From Perlucidibaca piscinae DSM 21586 (GTDB lineage Bacteria > Pseudomonadota > Gammaproteobacteria > Pseudomonadales > Moraxellaceae), in the NCBI RefSeq assembly GCF_000420045.1, contig NZ_ATUE01000008.1, forward strand, positions 186,001-250,000: a stretch of DNA of 64,000 bases, written 5' to 3'. Below are positions 35,098 through 43,742 of this stretch, one piece after another. Position numbers and translations under genes: made by a program. Under the pieces are notes generated by a model. That model was given only the letters and a program-made list of their open reading frames with translations. It ran no database searches and had not been told where the DNA came from. Numbering within the stretch: position 1 is the first letter of the stretch; each line of letters begins with the position of its first letter.

Positions 35098-35904
35098 ATG
35101 ATGAAGAAGACTCTGCTGGCATCGGCCATTCTGCTGGCCTCTCCGGCACTGTGGGCTGACTGGAGCGGTCTGATCAACGCGGCGGCCAACATTGCGGCCC
35201 AGAAGGCTGGCGTGACGACTCCGCAAGCTCAGCAAGCCGCAACCCAGGCTGCTCAGCAGGCGGCTGCACAGGCTGCGGCGAATGCATCGGCCCAGGCGGC
35301 GGTGCAGGCCCAGGCCAACCTGGGCAGTGATCCGGCGACCATCCAGAAGAATCTTGGCCTGCTTCTGCAGGCACGCGCCCAGGCCAGCGGCACCACGCTG
35401 ACACCAGCTCAGCAGCAGGCTCTGGCACAGGCCTATGCCGAGGCATCGGCTGGCAGCTATGGCGTGTCGGCCCAGTTGAGCGTTGCCCAGCAGCAGGCCC
35501 TGATCAAGCAAGGCATCACGGCCCAGCAGCTCCAGGTCCTGTCGCAGGCACCGTCATTGACGCCGCAACAGCTGCAGGCACTGGCGCAATCACGCGTGAA
35601 TGCCATGACATCGGCCCAGCGCGCGCAGTACCAGGCAGCCCAGGCGCAGGCACTGGCAGCGGCCCAGGCTCAGCTTCAGGCACAAGCCCAGGCCCAGGTG
35701 TCTGCCCAGGCGCCAGCTGCTGCCACGACCCCCTGCCAGCCGGCGCAGTCGAAAACGGCTGGCCTGGGCGGCATGTTCGGCAAGATGGCGGGCAACATGC
35801 TGAAGTCGGGCATGGTGCCGGGTGTCAGTGCTGAAGTGGCCGGCACGGCGGCTGCCGTGGCTGAAAATGCAGGCGCCATGGCGGATTGCGCACCGGCTAA
35901 ATAA
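35098..35904 (+). CDS. Ala/Gln-rich exported protein of unknown function (268 aa)
   Basis: A signal peptide (MMKKTLLASAILLASPALWA) is followed by a long helical region made almost entirely of Ala and Gln (AAQQAAAQAAANASAQAAVQ and similar). A small cysteine pair lies towards the end (TTPCQPAQ and MADCAPAK) around a Gly/Met-rich stretch (GLGGMFGKMAGNMLKSGM). GAGAAGGAATC gives a good ribosome site for ATG 35098. I do not recognise the family; it may be a periplasmic coiled-coil or surface protein. It stands alone between two terminators. Confidence 0.8.
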   Translation: MMKKTLLASAILLASPALWADWSGLINAAANIAAQKAGVTTPQAQQAATQAAQQAAAQAAANASAQAAVQAQANLGSDPATIQKNLGLLLQARAQASGTTLTPAQQQALAQAYAEASAGSYGVSAQLSVAQQQALIKQGITAQQLQVLSQAPSLTPQQLQALAQSRVNAMTSAQRAQYQAAQAQALAAAQAQLQAQAQAQVSAQAPAAATTPCQPAQSKTAGLGGMFGKMAGNMLKSGMVPGVSAEVAGTAAAVAENAGAMADCAPAK

Positions 35905-35929
35905 GTCACGTCGTTGATGTCGTGATGCG

Positions 35930-35959
35930 CGAAGAGGCCTGCGGGCCTCTTCGTTTTTT
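35930..35959 (+). terminator. Terminator of the Ala/Gln-rich gene
   Basis: A ten-base-pair stem (CGAAGAGGCC and its complement) with a TGCG loop is followed by six T. It abuts the stop codon of the convergent tcdA. Confidence 0.88.
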
Positions 35960-36744
35960 CAGGTGCGCCGGCTTCGCCTCAGCAGCTGGGCAATGGCGGT
36001 GCTGACGGCGAGCAGTCCCATGCTGGCCGTGACCGTCACCACCGATCCGTAGCCGGCACATGACAGCGCTGCCCCTGTGTCGCAGACGCCATCCGGCGCG
36101 TGAATGGGTTCGTCCGAATAGATGCAGGTGATGCCGAACGACTTGCCAGGCTCTTCCGGGTAGCCGTGATGCTTGCGCAGTCGCTTGCGCAGGCGCGCCA
36201 GCAAGGGATCCTGTTCGGTGCGCGCGAGGTCCTCGACGGCGAGGCGGGTCGGATCGATCTTGCCGCCAGCGGCGCCGCAGACCACCAGGACGTTGCGATG
36301 CCGGCGCGCATGCAGCACCAGGGTGAGCTTGGCCTTGGCATCGTCACAGCAGTCGAGAATGATGTCCGGCTGAGGGCTCAGGCAGTCGGCGGCATTGTCA
36401 CGGGTCAGGAAGTCATCGATGACGCGGATCTCGGCGCGCGGGTTGATGCCACGCAGACGCTCTGCCATGGCCTCGGCCTTGCCGCGTCCGAAGTGCTCGG
36501 TCAGGGCATGCAGCTGGCGATTGACGTTGGACGGGACAATCACGTCCAGATCGATCAGGGTGATACGCCCCAGTCCCTGGCGGGCCAGTGCCTCGGCCGC
36601 CCAGGATCCGACCCCGCCAAGCCCGACAACCACGGCATGCGAGGTGCTCAGGCGGCCCAAGGCCTGTTCGCCATAGACGCGAGCGACCCCGACGAAGCGG
36701 CGTTGCTGGTCGTCGTCATGGCTCGGCAGGGGTTCAGCGCTCAT
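35959..36744 (-). CDS. tcdA: tRNA threonylcarbamoyladenosine dehydratase
   Basis: TcdA (CsdL/YgdL) is an E1-like enzyme that cyclises t6A37 to ct6A in tRNA. The ATP-binding motif VVVGLGGVGSWAAEALAR (about 39-56), the LIDLDVIVPSNVNRQ segment and the DCCDDAKAKL region are typical. The 261 residues match E. coli (268). A hydrophobic C-terminal helix (VTVTASMGLLAVSTAIAQLL) fits the membrane-tethered members. Its ATG overlaps the stop of the RND gene by one base, an odd pairing functionally but one that implies coupled translation. Confidence 0.94.
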   Translation of the reverse strand: MSAEPLPSHDDDQQRRFVGVARVYGEQALGRLSTSHAVVVGLGGVGSWAAEALARQGLGRITLIDLDVIVPSNVNRQLHALTEHFGRGKAEAMAERLRGINPRAEIRVIDDFLTRDNAADCLSPQPDIILDCCDDAKAKLTLVLHARRHRNVLVVCGAAGGKIDPTRLAVEDLARTEQDPLLARLRKRLRKHHGYPEEPGKSFGITCIYSDEPIHAPDGVCDTGAALSCAGYGSVVTVTASMGLLAVSTAIAQLLRRSRRT

Positions 36745-39700
36745 CAGGCAGTCTCGTCATCGACAGGCGGGCGCAGCGGTGGCGCCATCACCAGATACAT
36801 CACCGGCGTCACCAGACGCGCGAGGAAGGTGGATGATAGCAGACCGCCGATGATCACCCAGGCCAGCGGGGCATACAGCGGCGAGCCCTGCAGGGCCAGC
36901 GGCAGCAGGCCGCCAATGGCGGTCAGTGAAGTCAGCAGGATGGGCAGGAAGCGGATCTCGCCAGCCTCCTGGATGGCCTCCAGCAATCCCTTGCCCTGTT
37001 CACGCAGCTGGTTGGTGAAGTCGACCAGCAGGATGGAGTTCTTGATCTCGATGCCGATCAGGGCGATGAAGCCGATCATGGCGGTGAAGGAGATGGTCAG
37101 TCCGGCGCAGAACAGGGCGATCAGGCCACCCATGATGCCGAGCGGAATCACGCCCGCCACGATGGCGGTGCTGCGAAAGCTGCCGAACTCCAGGATCAGC
37201 ACGGCAAGGATTCCGAACACCGCCACCAGGGCAGCCGTCTCGATGCCGCCAAAGCTCTCCTCGCGAGCCTCGACCTGACCGGCGACCTTGTAGCGATAGC
37301 CTTCCGGCCAGGTCATGGCATCCAGCCGCTCGATCAGTGCGGCGGTGACCTTCTCGGTGTTGTAGCCGTCCCTGACGTAGCTGCTCACCATGACCGAGCG
37401 CTGGCGCTGGTAATGGGCGATGCGGCTGGGGGCGGTGGCAAAGGCCGGGCTGGCCAGTTGCTGCAGCGGCACGGCCGCGCCACTGGCCGAGTTCAGGTAG
37501 ATCTGCTCGAGGTTGGCGAGACGCGCATGACCGTCCTGCAAGGGCAGACGCAGGCGTATGGGAAATTCGTCGCCGTCGGCTTCGCGAAAGTCCCCCACGG
37601 TCTCGCCGGCAATGGCAAGGCGCGCGGTGCGGTCAACCTCGGCCGAGGCAATGCCGAGCAGCGAGGCCCTGGTGCTGTCTATGCCCAGATCCAGATCGGT
37701 GCGCAGCAGACGAACCGGATTCACCACGTCGCGTGTGCCCGGCAGCGCGGCCATGGTCTGTTCCAGCTGCAGGGCCAGTTCGCGCAGGGTATCCAGCTCC
37801 GGTCCGATCAGGCGGATGGCGATGGGCGCGTCGATGGGCGGACCGTTGACGAAGGGTTTCACGATGATGCGTGCGCCGGGATAGTCGGCAAATGTCTTGC
37901 GCAGGCTCTGATGAAAACCGGGTGTCGTCGTGCCGTCATAGCGCTTCAACTGCACGAACAGGTCGCCGACGTTGGCCCGGGTCTCGCGCGGAAACACGTT
38001 GTAGAACACGCGCGGGTTGCCGCGTCCGGCATTGGCGAACACCGTCTGCACCTCCGGCGCGGCCAGCAGCACCGATTCGACGTGGCGCACGGCGCGGTCG
38101 GTCTCTTCCAGCGAGCTGCCCTGTGGCGTTTCCACGGTGATCAGGAATTGCGGCACGTCGGCGTTCGGAAACAGGCTGAAGCCCAGTCCGGGCACCAGCG
38201 CCAGGGTGGCGACAAAGCCGGTGCCGGCCAGCCCGAGGGTCTTGCGCGGATGCGTCAGCGACCAGTGCAGCAACGGCCGGTAGACACGATGGATGCCCTG
38301 CATCACGGCCTGCAGCAGGCGATTGCCGTCGGGGTGCTCGTCGCGTTTCAGCCAGCGGCTGGCGAGGAAGGGAATGATGGTGAACGAGACCAGCAGCGAG
38401 GCCAGCACGGTGTAGGCAACGGCCGCAGGCAGCGAGCGTATGAACTTGCCGGCGCCTTCCGGCAGAAAGAACAGGGGCAGAAAGGCGAACAGCAGGGTCG
38501 CGGTGCAGCCGAGCACGGCGAGACTGATCTGCCGTGTCGCGACAATCGCGGCCTGGCTGCGGCTGTAGCCCAGACGCAGGTGGCGGGCGATGTTCTCGGT
38601 CACCACGATGGAGTCGTCGACCAGCAGGCCCAGGGCCAGCACGAAGCCGGCAATGGACAGCTGGTTCAGCGAGAAGCCGCTGAAGTGCAGCATCGCCATG
38701 CCCATGGCCATCGACAGCGGGATCGACACCATGACCACGCCGGCCGCGCGAAGTCCCAGCGGCAGCAGGGTGATCATGACCAGGCCGATGGCGATCATGA
38801 AGTCGGTGGCGAGGCGGCCGAGGCGCTTGTCGACATTGCGCGACTGGTCAAAGCCGACTTCCAGACGGTAGTCCGGCGACAGGGTTTTCCGGAAACTCTC
38901 GATCTCGGCCATGGCGGCATCGCGCACGGCGAAGATGTTCTGCTGATCCTTCTGGTTGACGGTGATGAAGAGCGCCTGGCGGCCCTGGAAGCGGGTGCGG
39001 TGGGTCTCTTCCGCATAGCCCCAGGTCACGCTGGCGACATCGCCCAGGCGCAGGATGCGCCCGCCATCGCTGCTGATCACGGTGTCGGCGATCTCGTCCA
39101 GCGACTGGTAGCTGCCGGTGGTGCGCACATTGAGGCGACGGCTGCCGGCCTCGATGGCGCCACCGGGTATGTTGCGGTTCTCGCTGGCCAGGATGTCGGC
39201 AACGCGGCTGACCGGGATGCGGTACTGCGCAAGCCGTGCCAGGTCCAGCGCGATCTGCACCTCGGCTTCCGGCAGTCCCCAGAGTTCGACCTCGCGTATG
39301 CCCTTGACCTGCTCGAGGCGATCCTGCAGACGCTCTGCCACCTCGCGCATGGCGCGTGGATCACCGTTGGGTCCGACCAGCGCCAGTTGCAGGATGTTGA
39401 CCAGGCCCGGGCTGGCCTTGGTGATGTCCAGGCTGGCCAGACCGTCCGGCAGCTCCGCACGCACGGCATTGATCTCGCGCAGGGCCTCGTCGTACTTCTT
39501 TTCCGGATCCTTGCTCCAGTCGAATTCGACACGGACGATGGCCAGTCCGTCCTCGCTGTCGCTCCAGATGTTCTTGACGTCATCGATGCGGTTGATGGCG
39601 TCTTCCAGCGGATCGGCGACCAGTTTCTCCATGTCGGCCGGATCGGCACCGGGATAGACCGCCACCACGGTGACCACCGGGATCGGGAAGTGCGGATCCT

Positions 39701-39806
39701 CGCCGCGCGGGATGTTCTGCCAGGCATGCCAGCCGACCGCCGACAGCAGCGCGAACAGCACCAGGGTGAACTGGAAGTTGCGAACCGAGAAGGCTGCCAG
39801 GCGCAT
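36744..39806 (-). CDS. RND-family efflux pump, inner membrane subunit (1020 aa)
   Basis: This is an AcrB/MexB-like proton-driven exporter. It starts with a helix (FTLVLFALLSAVGWHAWQNI), has two large periplasmic loops, and shows the proton-relay aspartates in TM4 (VLALGLLVDDSIVVTENIAR) and the lysine of TM10 (IGIEIKNSILLVDF). The opening PRGEDPHFPIPVVTVVAVYP and the SKDPEKKYDEALREINAV block place it near the lipid/solvent and multidrug HAE1-like pumps of environmental Proteobacteria rather than true AcrB. It follows its adaptor gene by 12 bases. No outer membrane channel is nearby, so a shared TolC is likely. Confidence 0.94.
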   Translation of the reverse strand: MRLAAFSVRNFQFTLVLFALLSAVGWHAWQNIPRGEDPHFPIPVVTVVAVYPGADPADMEKLVADPLEDAINRIDDVKNIWSDSEDGLAIVRVEFDWSKDPEKKYDEALREINAVRAELPDGLASLDITKASPGLVNILQLALVGPNGDPRAMREVAERLQDRLEQVKGIREVELWGLPEAEVQIALDLARLAQYRIPVSRVADILASENRNIPGGAIEAGSRRLNVRTTGSYQSLDEIADTVISSDGGRILRLGDVASVTWGYAEETHRTRFQGRQALFITVNQKDQQNIFAVRDAAMAEIESFRKTLSPDYRLEVGFDQSRNVDKRLGRLATDFMIAIGLVMITLLPLGLRAAGVVMVSIPLSMAMGMAMLHFSGFSLNQLSIAGFVLALGLLVDDSIVVTENIARHLRLGYSRSQAAIVATRQISLAVLGCTATLLFAFLPLFFLPEGAGKFIRSLPAAVAYTVLASLLVSFTIIPFLASRWLKRDEHPDGNRLLQAVMQGIHRVYRPLLHWSLTHPRKTLGLAGTGFVATLALVPGLGFSLFPNADVPQFLITVETPQGSSLEETDRAVRHVESVLLAAPEVQTVFANAGRGNPRVFYNVFPRETRANVGDLFVQLKRYDGTTTPGFHQSLRKTFADYPGARIIVKPFVNGPPIDAPIAIRLIGPELDTLRELALQLEQTMAALPGTRDVVNPVRLLRTDLDLGIDSTRASLLGIASAEVDRTARLAIAGETVGDFREADGDEFPIRLRLPLQDGHARLANLEQIYLNSASGAAVPLQQLASPAFATAPSRIAHYQRQRSVMVSSYVRDGYNTEKVTAALIERLDAMTWPEGYRYKVAGQVEAREESFGGIETAALVAVFGILAVLILEFGSFRSTAIVAGVIPLGIMGGLIALFCAGLTISFTAMIGFIALIGIEIKNSILLVDFTNQLREQGKGLLEAIQEAGEIRFLPILLTSLTAIGGLLPLALQGSPLYAPLAWVIIGGLLSSTFLARLVTPVMYLVMAPPLRPPVDDETA

Positions 39807-39818
39807 GATCGGGCGGCC

Positions 39819-40856
39819 TCAGCGCAGGATGCGCACGTGATCGCCGGCATTCAGCCAGGCGGCGCCTTCGCTGACGACACGTTCGCCAGCTTTCAGGCCG
39901 GCCAGGATCACCACGCGATCCGCGTTGATGTCACCCAGCGTCACGGTGCGTAGGCTTGCGGTCTGCCGGGGACCGATCACGAAAATGCGCGCCTGGCGAC
40001 CATCCGCTTCCAGCAGGGCGCCCAGCGGCAGGCTCAGCTGTTCGCCACGGATCGGGGTCGGTCGCAGTATCGCCTCGCCGACCAGTCCCGCCCGGTACTG
40101 CACGCCGGCGCTGGCGGGAAGGGGCAGGGTGATGCTGACGGTACCGGTCTGGCGATCCGTGGCGCCGGCGATGTCCTGCACGCGGCTGGTCAGGCGCCGC
40201 TCCGGATAGGCCTTGAGCACGATCTCGGCCGGGTCGTCGACGCGGATGCGGGTCGCTGTCTGCTCGCCCAGGCCGGCCTTGAGTGTCCAGCCCAGATCAT
40301 CGCGGCTGACCACCAGTACCGGGGCGCCAGGGGCAACCACTTCGCGCGCTTCTGCCAGCCGCTGCAGCACGATGCCCGGGCCGGGTGCGGTGATCGTCGC
40401 CTGCTGGCGGTTGAAGCGGGCACTGGCCAGCGTGGCATTGAGCACGGCAAGCTGGGTGCGGGCATCCTGCACCTGCTGTTCGGCGATCACGCCCTGTTCA
40501 TAGAGCTTCTCGGCACGCGACACATCGCGGGCGGCCCTTTCCTGGTGCGCTGCCGCCTGGCGTACGGCGCCTTCGAGCTCGGTGGCATCCAGCCGTGCCA
40601 GCGTCTGGCCGCGTTGCACGCGATCGCCAGCGTCGACCAGCATGGCCGTGATCACTCCCCCCGTCTTGAAGCCGAGGCGAGCCTCCTCCTGGCTGGCCAC
40701 CAGCCCGGTGGCACGTATGTGCGCGGCTGCTGTTTCCGTGCCGGCGACAAGCACGCGCACCGGCTTGCGCTCATCTGCCGCAGAAGGGGGCTCAGAGGAG
40801 TCGCAGGCAGTCAGGACCAGGGCGAGAACCAGCAAGGGGAGCGGGCGCAGCAGCAT
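39819..40856 (-). CDS. RND efflux periplasmic adaptor lipoprotein (345 aa)
   Basis: A lipoprotein signal (LLVLALVLTACDSS, lipid Cys near residue 18) is followed by the lipoyl half-motifs and alpha-hairpin of membrane fusion proteins (ARLGFKTGGVITAMLVDAGD and VQRGQTLARLDATELEGAVR, then GIVLQRLAEAREVVAPGAP). The beta-barrel and proximal domains complete it. It bridges the RND pump to the outer membrane channel and is the first gene of the pump operon. Confidence 0.93.
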   Translation of the reverse strand: MLLRPLPLLVLALVLTACDSSEPPSAADERKPVRVLVAGTETAAAHIRATGLVASQEEARLGFKTGGVITAMLVDAGDRVQRGQTLARLDATELEGAVRQAAAHQERAARDVSRAEKLYEQGVIAEQQVQDARTQLAVLNATLASARFNRQQATITAPGPGIVLQRLAEAREVVAPGAPVLVVSRDDLGWTLKAGLGEQTATRIRVDDPAEIVLKAYPERRLTSRVQDIAGATDRQTGTVSITLPLPASAGVQYRAGLVGEAILRPTPIRGEQLSLPLGALLEADGRQARIFVIGPRQTASLRTVTLGDINADRVVILAGLKAGERVVSEGAAWLNAGDHVRILR

Positions 40857-40929
40857 GTGGCGGGATCCGGCAGAAGAACTGTCCGGTCGACCATAGCACA
40901 GCGTCTCGCGAGGCGGTGACAGCGTCGCC

Positions 40930-42060
40930 TCAGTTGTTGGCAGCGGGCTTGTCGTCGCGTGAATCGGCGGGGTTGCCGTTGCTGCCTGGCCACGGGCAGT
41001 TGAGCAGGTAGGGATCGAAGAGCTGGCCGAGATACAGGCGATCGCCCATGCGACGGGCGCTGCTGACGGCGTTGATGCCGGTACCCGGGTCGGAGAACAC
41101 GATGCGGTGACTGCCGCTTTGCGTGTTGACCTCGTGGACCACGGTGCGTGCGCGCGAGCGCTGACGCTGCCAGTGCAGCCCGAGGCCGATCAGGGAAGGA
41201 TAGCTGGTGGCCAGCAGGTAGCCTGGCCGGCTCTCGCTGAGGCCGTCGAGCAGCGACAGGCTGGTCAGCTGGGTGGCCTGGGCCAGCTTGCCATCCGCTT
41301 GCCGGCTGTAGCGCACCATGCCTTCGCCAAGCGTCTGCGTGACCCAGACCGTGTTGCCGTCAATGACGATGCCGTTGGCGATGGCCAGGCCTTCGGCGGC
41401 CAGCTGCCAGCCCTGGCCGGCGCGATACATGGCTACCGTGGCCTTCTGCTGCAGCAGCAGCCATTCGATGATGCTGGCACCGTCACGACGTTCGTTGGTG
41501 ACATAGATGTCGCCGTTGTCAGCCACGGCCACGTCATTGGGCGCACTCAGCAAGGGTGACAGCAGCTGCTTGTGGAAGCGCAGGGTATCGCCATCCACCT
41601 CGTAGATCATCAGGCTGTGCTGATCACTGATCAGCTCGCGGTCATGGCTGACCACATACAGCCACCAGCGGCCCTGACGCTGCACCAGGTCGATGCCATG
41701 CGGGCGCAAGCGGAATCCCTCGGGCTCGCCGGTGCGCTTGAGCACCACCATTTCGCGTGCGGAGGGGGTGTATGCGTAGATGTCACCCGGTCGCACAAAG
41801 CGGCGGCGGTCGTGGCTGGAGATGAGCAGGCGGGGTGTTTCGCCCGTTTGCACGGCGATGTCGTCAGGGCCGGGACCGGTGCTGATGCGTTCGCATTGAC
41901 TGGCCTGCAGCGGTGACGTGCTGGCGGCAGCGACAGACGCAGCCAGTGCGCTGATCGCTGCAGTCAGAAGTGTGGTCAGGACGGACCGTGTGAAGCGCTG
42001 TGTCGGCACAGATGACCCCGCATCAGGCAGCCCGGGTCGCAGGCTGCGGATGTCGTCCAC
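40930..42060 (-). CDS. Paraoxonase/arylesterase-like beta-propeller protein (376 aa)
   Basis: After a long N-terminus and signal-like helix (SVLTTLLTAAISALAASVAA, about residues 26-45) the protein forms a six-bladed propeller. Calcium-site motifs of the PON/SMP-30 type occur in order: GPDDIAV, LRPHGIDLV, SAPNDVAVADNGDIYVTNE and IANGIVIDGNTVWV. The family contains arylesterases and lactonases, so ester or lactone hydrolysis in the periplasm is a fair guess. The extra 25 residues before the signal may mean translation starts later. It begins one base after the stop of the coiled-coil gene upstream. Confidence 0.82.
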   Translation of the reverse strand: MDDIRSLRPGLPDAGSSVPTQRFTRSVLTTLLTAAISALAASVAAASTSPLQASQCERISTGPGPDDIAVQTGETPRLLISSHDRRRFVRPGDIYAYTPSAREMVVLKRTGEPEGFRLRPHGIDLVQRQGRWWLYVVSHDRELISDQHSLMIYEVDGDTLRFHKQLLSPLLSAPNDVAVADNGDIYVTNERRDGASIIEWLLLQQKATVAMYRAGQGWQLAAEGLAIANGIVIDGNTVWVTQTLGEGMVRYSRQADGKLAQATQLTSLSLLDGLSESRPGYLLATSYPSLIGLGLHWQRQRSRARTVVHEVNTQSGSHRIVFSDPGTGINAVSSARRMGDRLYLGQLFDPYLLNCPWPGSNGNPADSRDDKPAANN

Positions 42061-42061
42061 G

Positions 42062-42382
42062 TTACTGAGCGGGCTGGGTTTTTTCCAGCTCCTGCAGACG
42101 GGCGGTCTTCAGGGCGATCAGTTTTTCAGCATCGGCGTTCTGTGCCTCCAGATCGGCGATGCGTGCCTCCAGTTCGGCGTTCTCGGTGGCGAGGGCGTCA
42201 ACCGCTTCCTCGGTCAGCGCCAGCTCCTGTGCCGGGCTGGCGGCTTCGATCGGGGCCGCCGCCACGACAGCATCCTGTTCGGCCACGTCCGCCGTCGCGG
42301 GTTGCGACGACGTTTGCCACCAGAATGCAGCGCCTGCTGCCAGCAGCACCACCAGACCCAGAGTTGCTAACAGCTTGGTCAT
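42062..42382 (-). CDS. Small single-pass coiled-coil protein (106 aa)
   Basis: One N-terminal membrane helix (LLATLGLVVLLAAGAAFWW) is followed by an acidic linker and a leucine-zipper-like coiled coil (NAELEARIADLEAQNADAEK). It begins six bases after nrdB. I do not recognise the family; it may be a membrane scaffold or a short-lived protein expressed with ribonucleotide reductase. Expression coupled to nrdAB is suggested by spacing alone. Confidence 0.7.
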   Translation of the reverse strand: MTKLLATLGLVVLLAAGAAFWWQTSSQPATADVAEQDAVVAAAPIEAASPAQELALTEEAVDALATENAELEARIADLEAQNADAEKLIALKTARLQELEKTQPAQ

Positions 42383-42388
42383 GACAAC

Positions 42389-43717
42389 TTACCAGGCAAG
42401 TGCGCCACCGGTCTGATACTCGGTGACGCGGGTTTCGAAGAAGTTCTTTTCCTTGCGCAGGTCCATGATTTCGGACATCCACGGGAAGGGATTCTTCACG
42501 CCCGGGAACTGTTCTGGCAAGCCCAGCTGGACGAGGCGACGGTTGGCGATGAACTGCAGGTACTCCTCCATCATCGCGGCATTCATGCCGAGCACGCCAC
42601 GCGGCATGGTGTCGCGCGCGTATTCGATCTCCAGCTGCGTGCCCTCGAGAATCATCTGGGTGACCTCGAGCTGGAAGGCCTTGGTCCACAGCTGCGGATT
42701 CTCGTTCTTGATCTGGTTGATGACGTCGATGCCGAAGTTCACGTGCATGGACTCGTCGCGCAGGATGTACTGGAACTGCTCGGCAACACCGGTCATCTTG
42801 TTGCGGCGACCCATGGACAGGATCTGGGTGAAGCCGCAGTAGAAGAACATGCCTTCGAGCACGCAGTAGAACGCGATCAGGTTGCGCAGCAGCTTCTGGT
42901 CCGCTTCCGGCGTGCCGGTCCTGAAGGTCGGATCGCTCAGCGACTGCGTGTACTTCAGTCCCCAGGCCGCCTTGCGCGCCACGCTCGGGACCTCGCGGTA
43001 CATGTTGAAGACCTCGCCCTCGTCGATGCCCAGCGACTGGATGCAGTACTGGTAGGCATGCGTGTGGATGGCCTCTTCGAAGGCCTGGCGCAGGATGTAC
43101 TGGCGGCACTCCGGGTTGGTGATCAGGCGGTAGATGGCGAGCACCAGATTGTTCGCCACCAGCGAGTCGGCGGTGGAGAAGAAGCCCAGCGAACGCATCA
43201 CGATCAGGCGTTCGTCGTCGGTGAGCTGGCCGTCTGCCGACTTCCACATGGACACGTCCTTGGACATGTTCACTTCCTGCGGCATCCAGTGGTTGGCGCA
43301 GCCATCGAGATACTTCTGCCAGGCCCATTCGTACTTGAACGGCACCAGCTGATTGAGGTCGGCGCGGCAGTTGATCATGCGCTTGTCATCGACTTGGATG
43401 CGGCCTGCGCCCATCTCCAGCTCTTCCAGGCCCGGTGCCACGTCGAGTTCGGCGAGTGCGGCGGCGGCGCGCTCGTGCGCCGAGCCTTCCTCGGCTACAC
43501 GGGCTTCGCTGCTCACACGCTGGATGGCGGCGTCGACGATGGCAGCAGGGGCCTCAAGTCCACGAACGGCAGATCCGGCTGCGGCTGCCGCAGCAGGTAC
43601 CACTGCTGGTGCCGGCGCAGCTGCTGCGAGCGCAGCTGCCGGCGCAGTTCCTGCCGACGCAGGCGATGCTTTCGGGGTGGGCTTGTCATCCGCATTGAAG
43701 TCGTCCCAGCTGATCAT
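42389..43717 (-). CDS. nrdB: Ribonucleotide reductase class Ia, beta subunit
   Basis: NrdB holds the diiron-tyrosyl radical cofactor. The metal and radical residues follow the expected spacing: FEEAIHTHAYQY contains Glu, His and the radical Tyr (E-x2-H-x3-Y), with later ligands in the YCVLEGMFFY and LRDESMHVNFG segments. The first 95 residues are an Ala/Pro-rich extension after a short acidic head (MISWDDFNADD), a feature of Pseudomonas-type NrdB and probably disordered. The C-terminus carries the Tyr and hydrophobic tail used to dock on NrdA (VTEYQTGGALAW). It lies 25 bases after nrdA. Confidence 0.96.
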   Translation of the reverse strand: MISWDDFNADDKPTPKASPASAGTAPAAALAAAAPAPAVVPAAAAAAGSAVRGLEAPAAIVDAAIQRVSSEARVAEEGSAHERAAAALAELDVAPGLEELEMGAGRIQVDDKRMINCRADLNQLVPFKYEWAWQKYLDGCANHWMPQEVNMSKDVSMWKSADGQLTDDERLIVMRSLGFFSTADSLVANNLVLAIYRLITNPECRQYILRQAFEEAIHTHAYQYCIQSLGIDEGEVFNMYREVPSVARKAAWGLKYTQSLSDPTFRTGTPEADQKLLRNLIAFYCVLEGMFFYCGFTQILSMGRRNKMTGVAEQFQYILRDESMHVNFGIDVINQIKNENPQLWTKAFQLEVTQMILEGTQLEIEYARDTMPRGVLGMNAAMMEEYLQFIANRRLVQLGLPEQFPGVKNPFPWMSEIMDLRKEKNFFETRVTEYQTGGALAW

Positions 43718-43742
43718 GTTGTGTTCTCCTAGAGCCGTGTGC

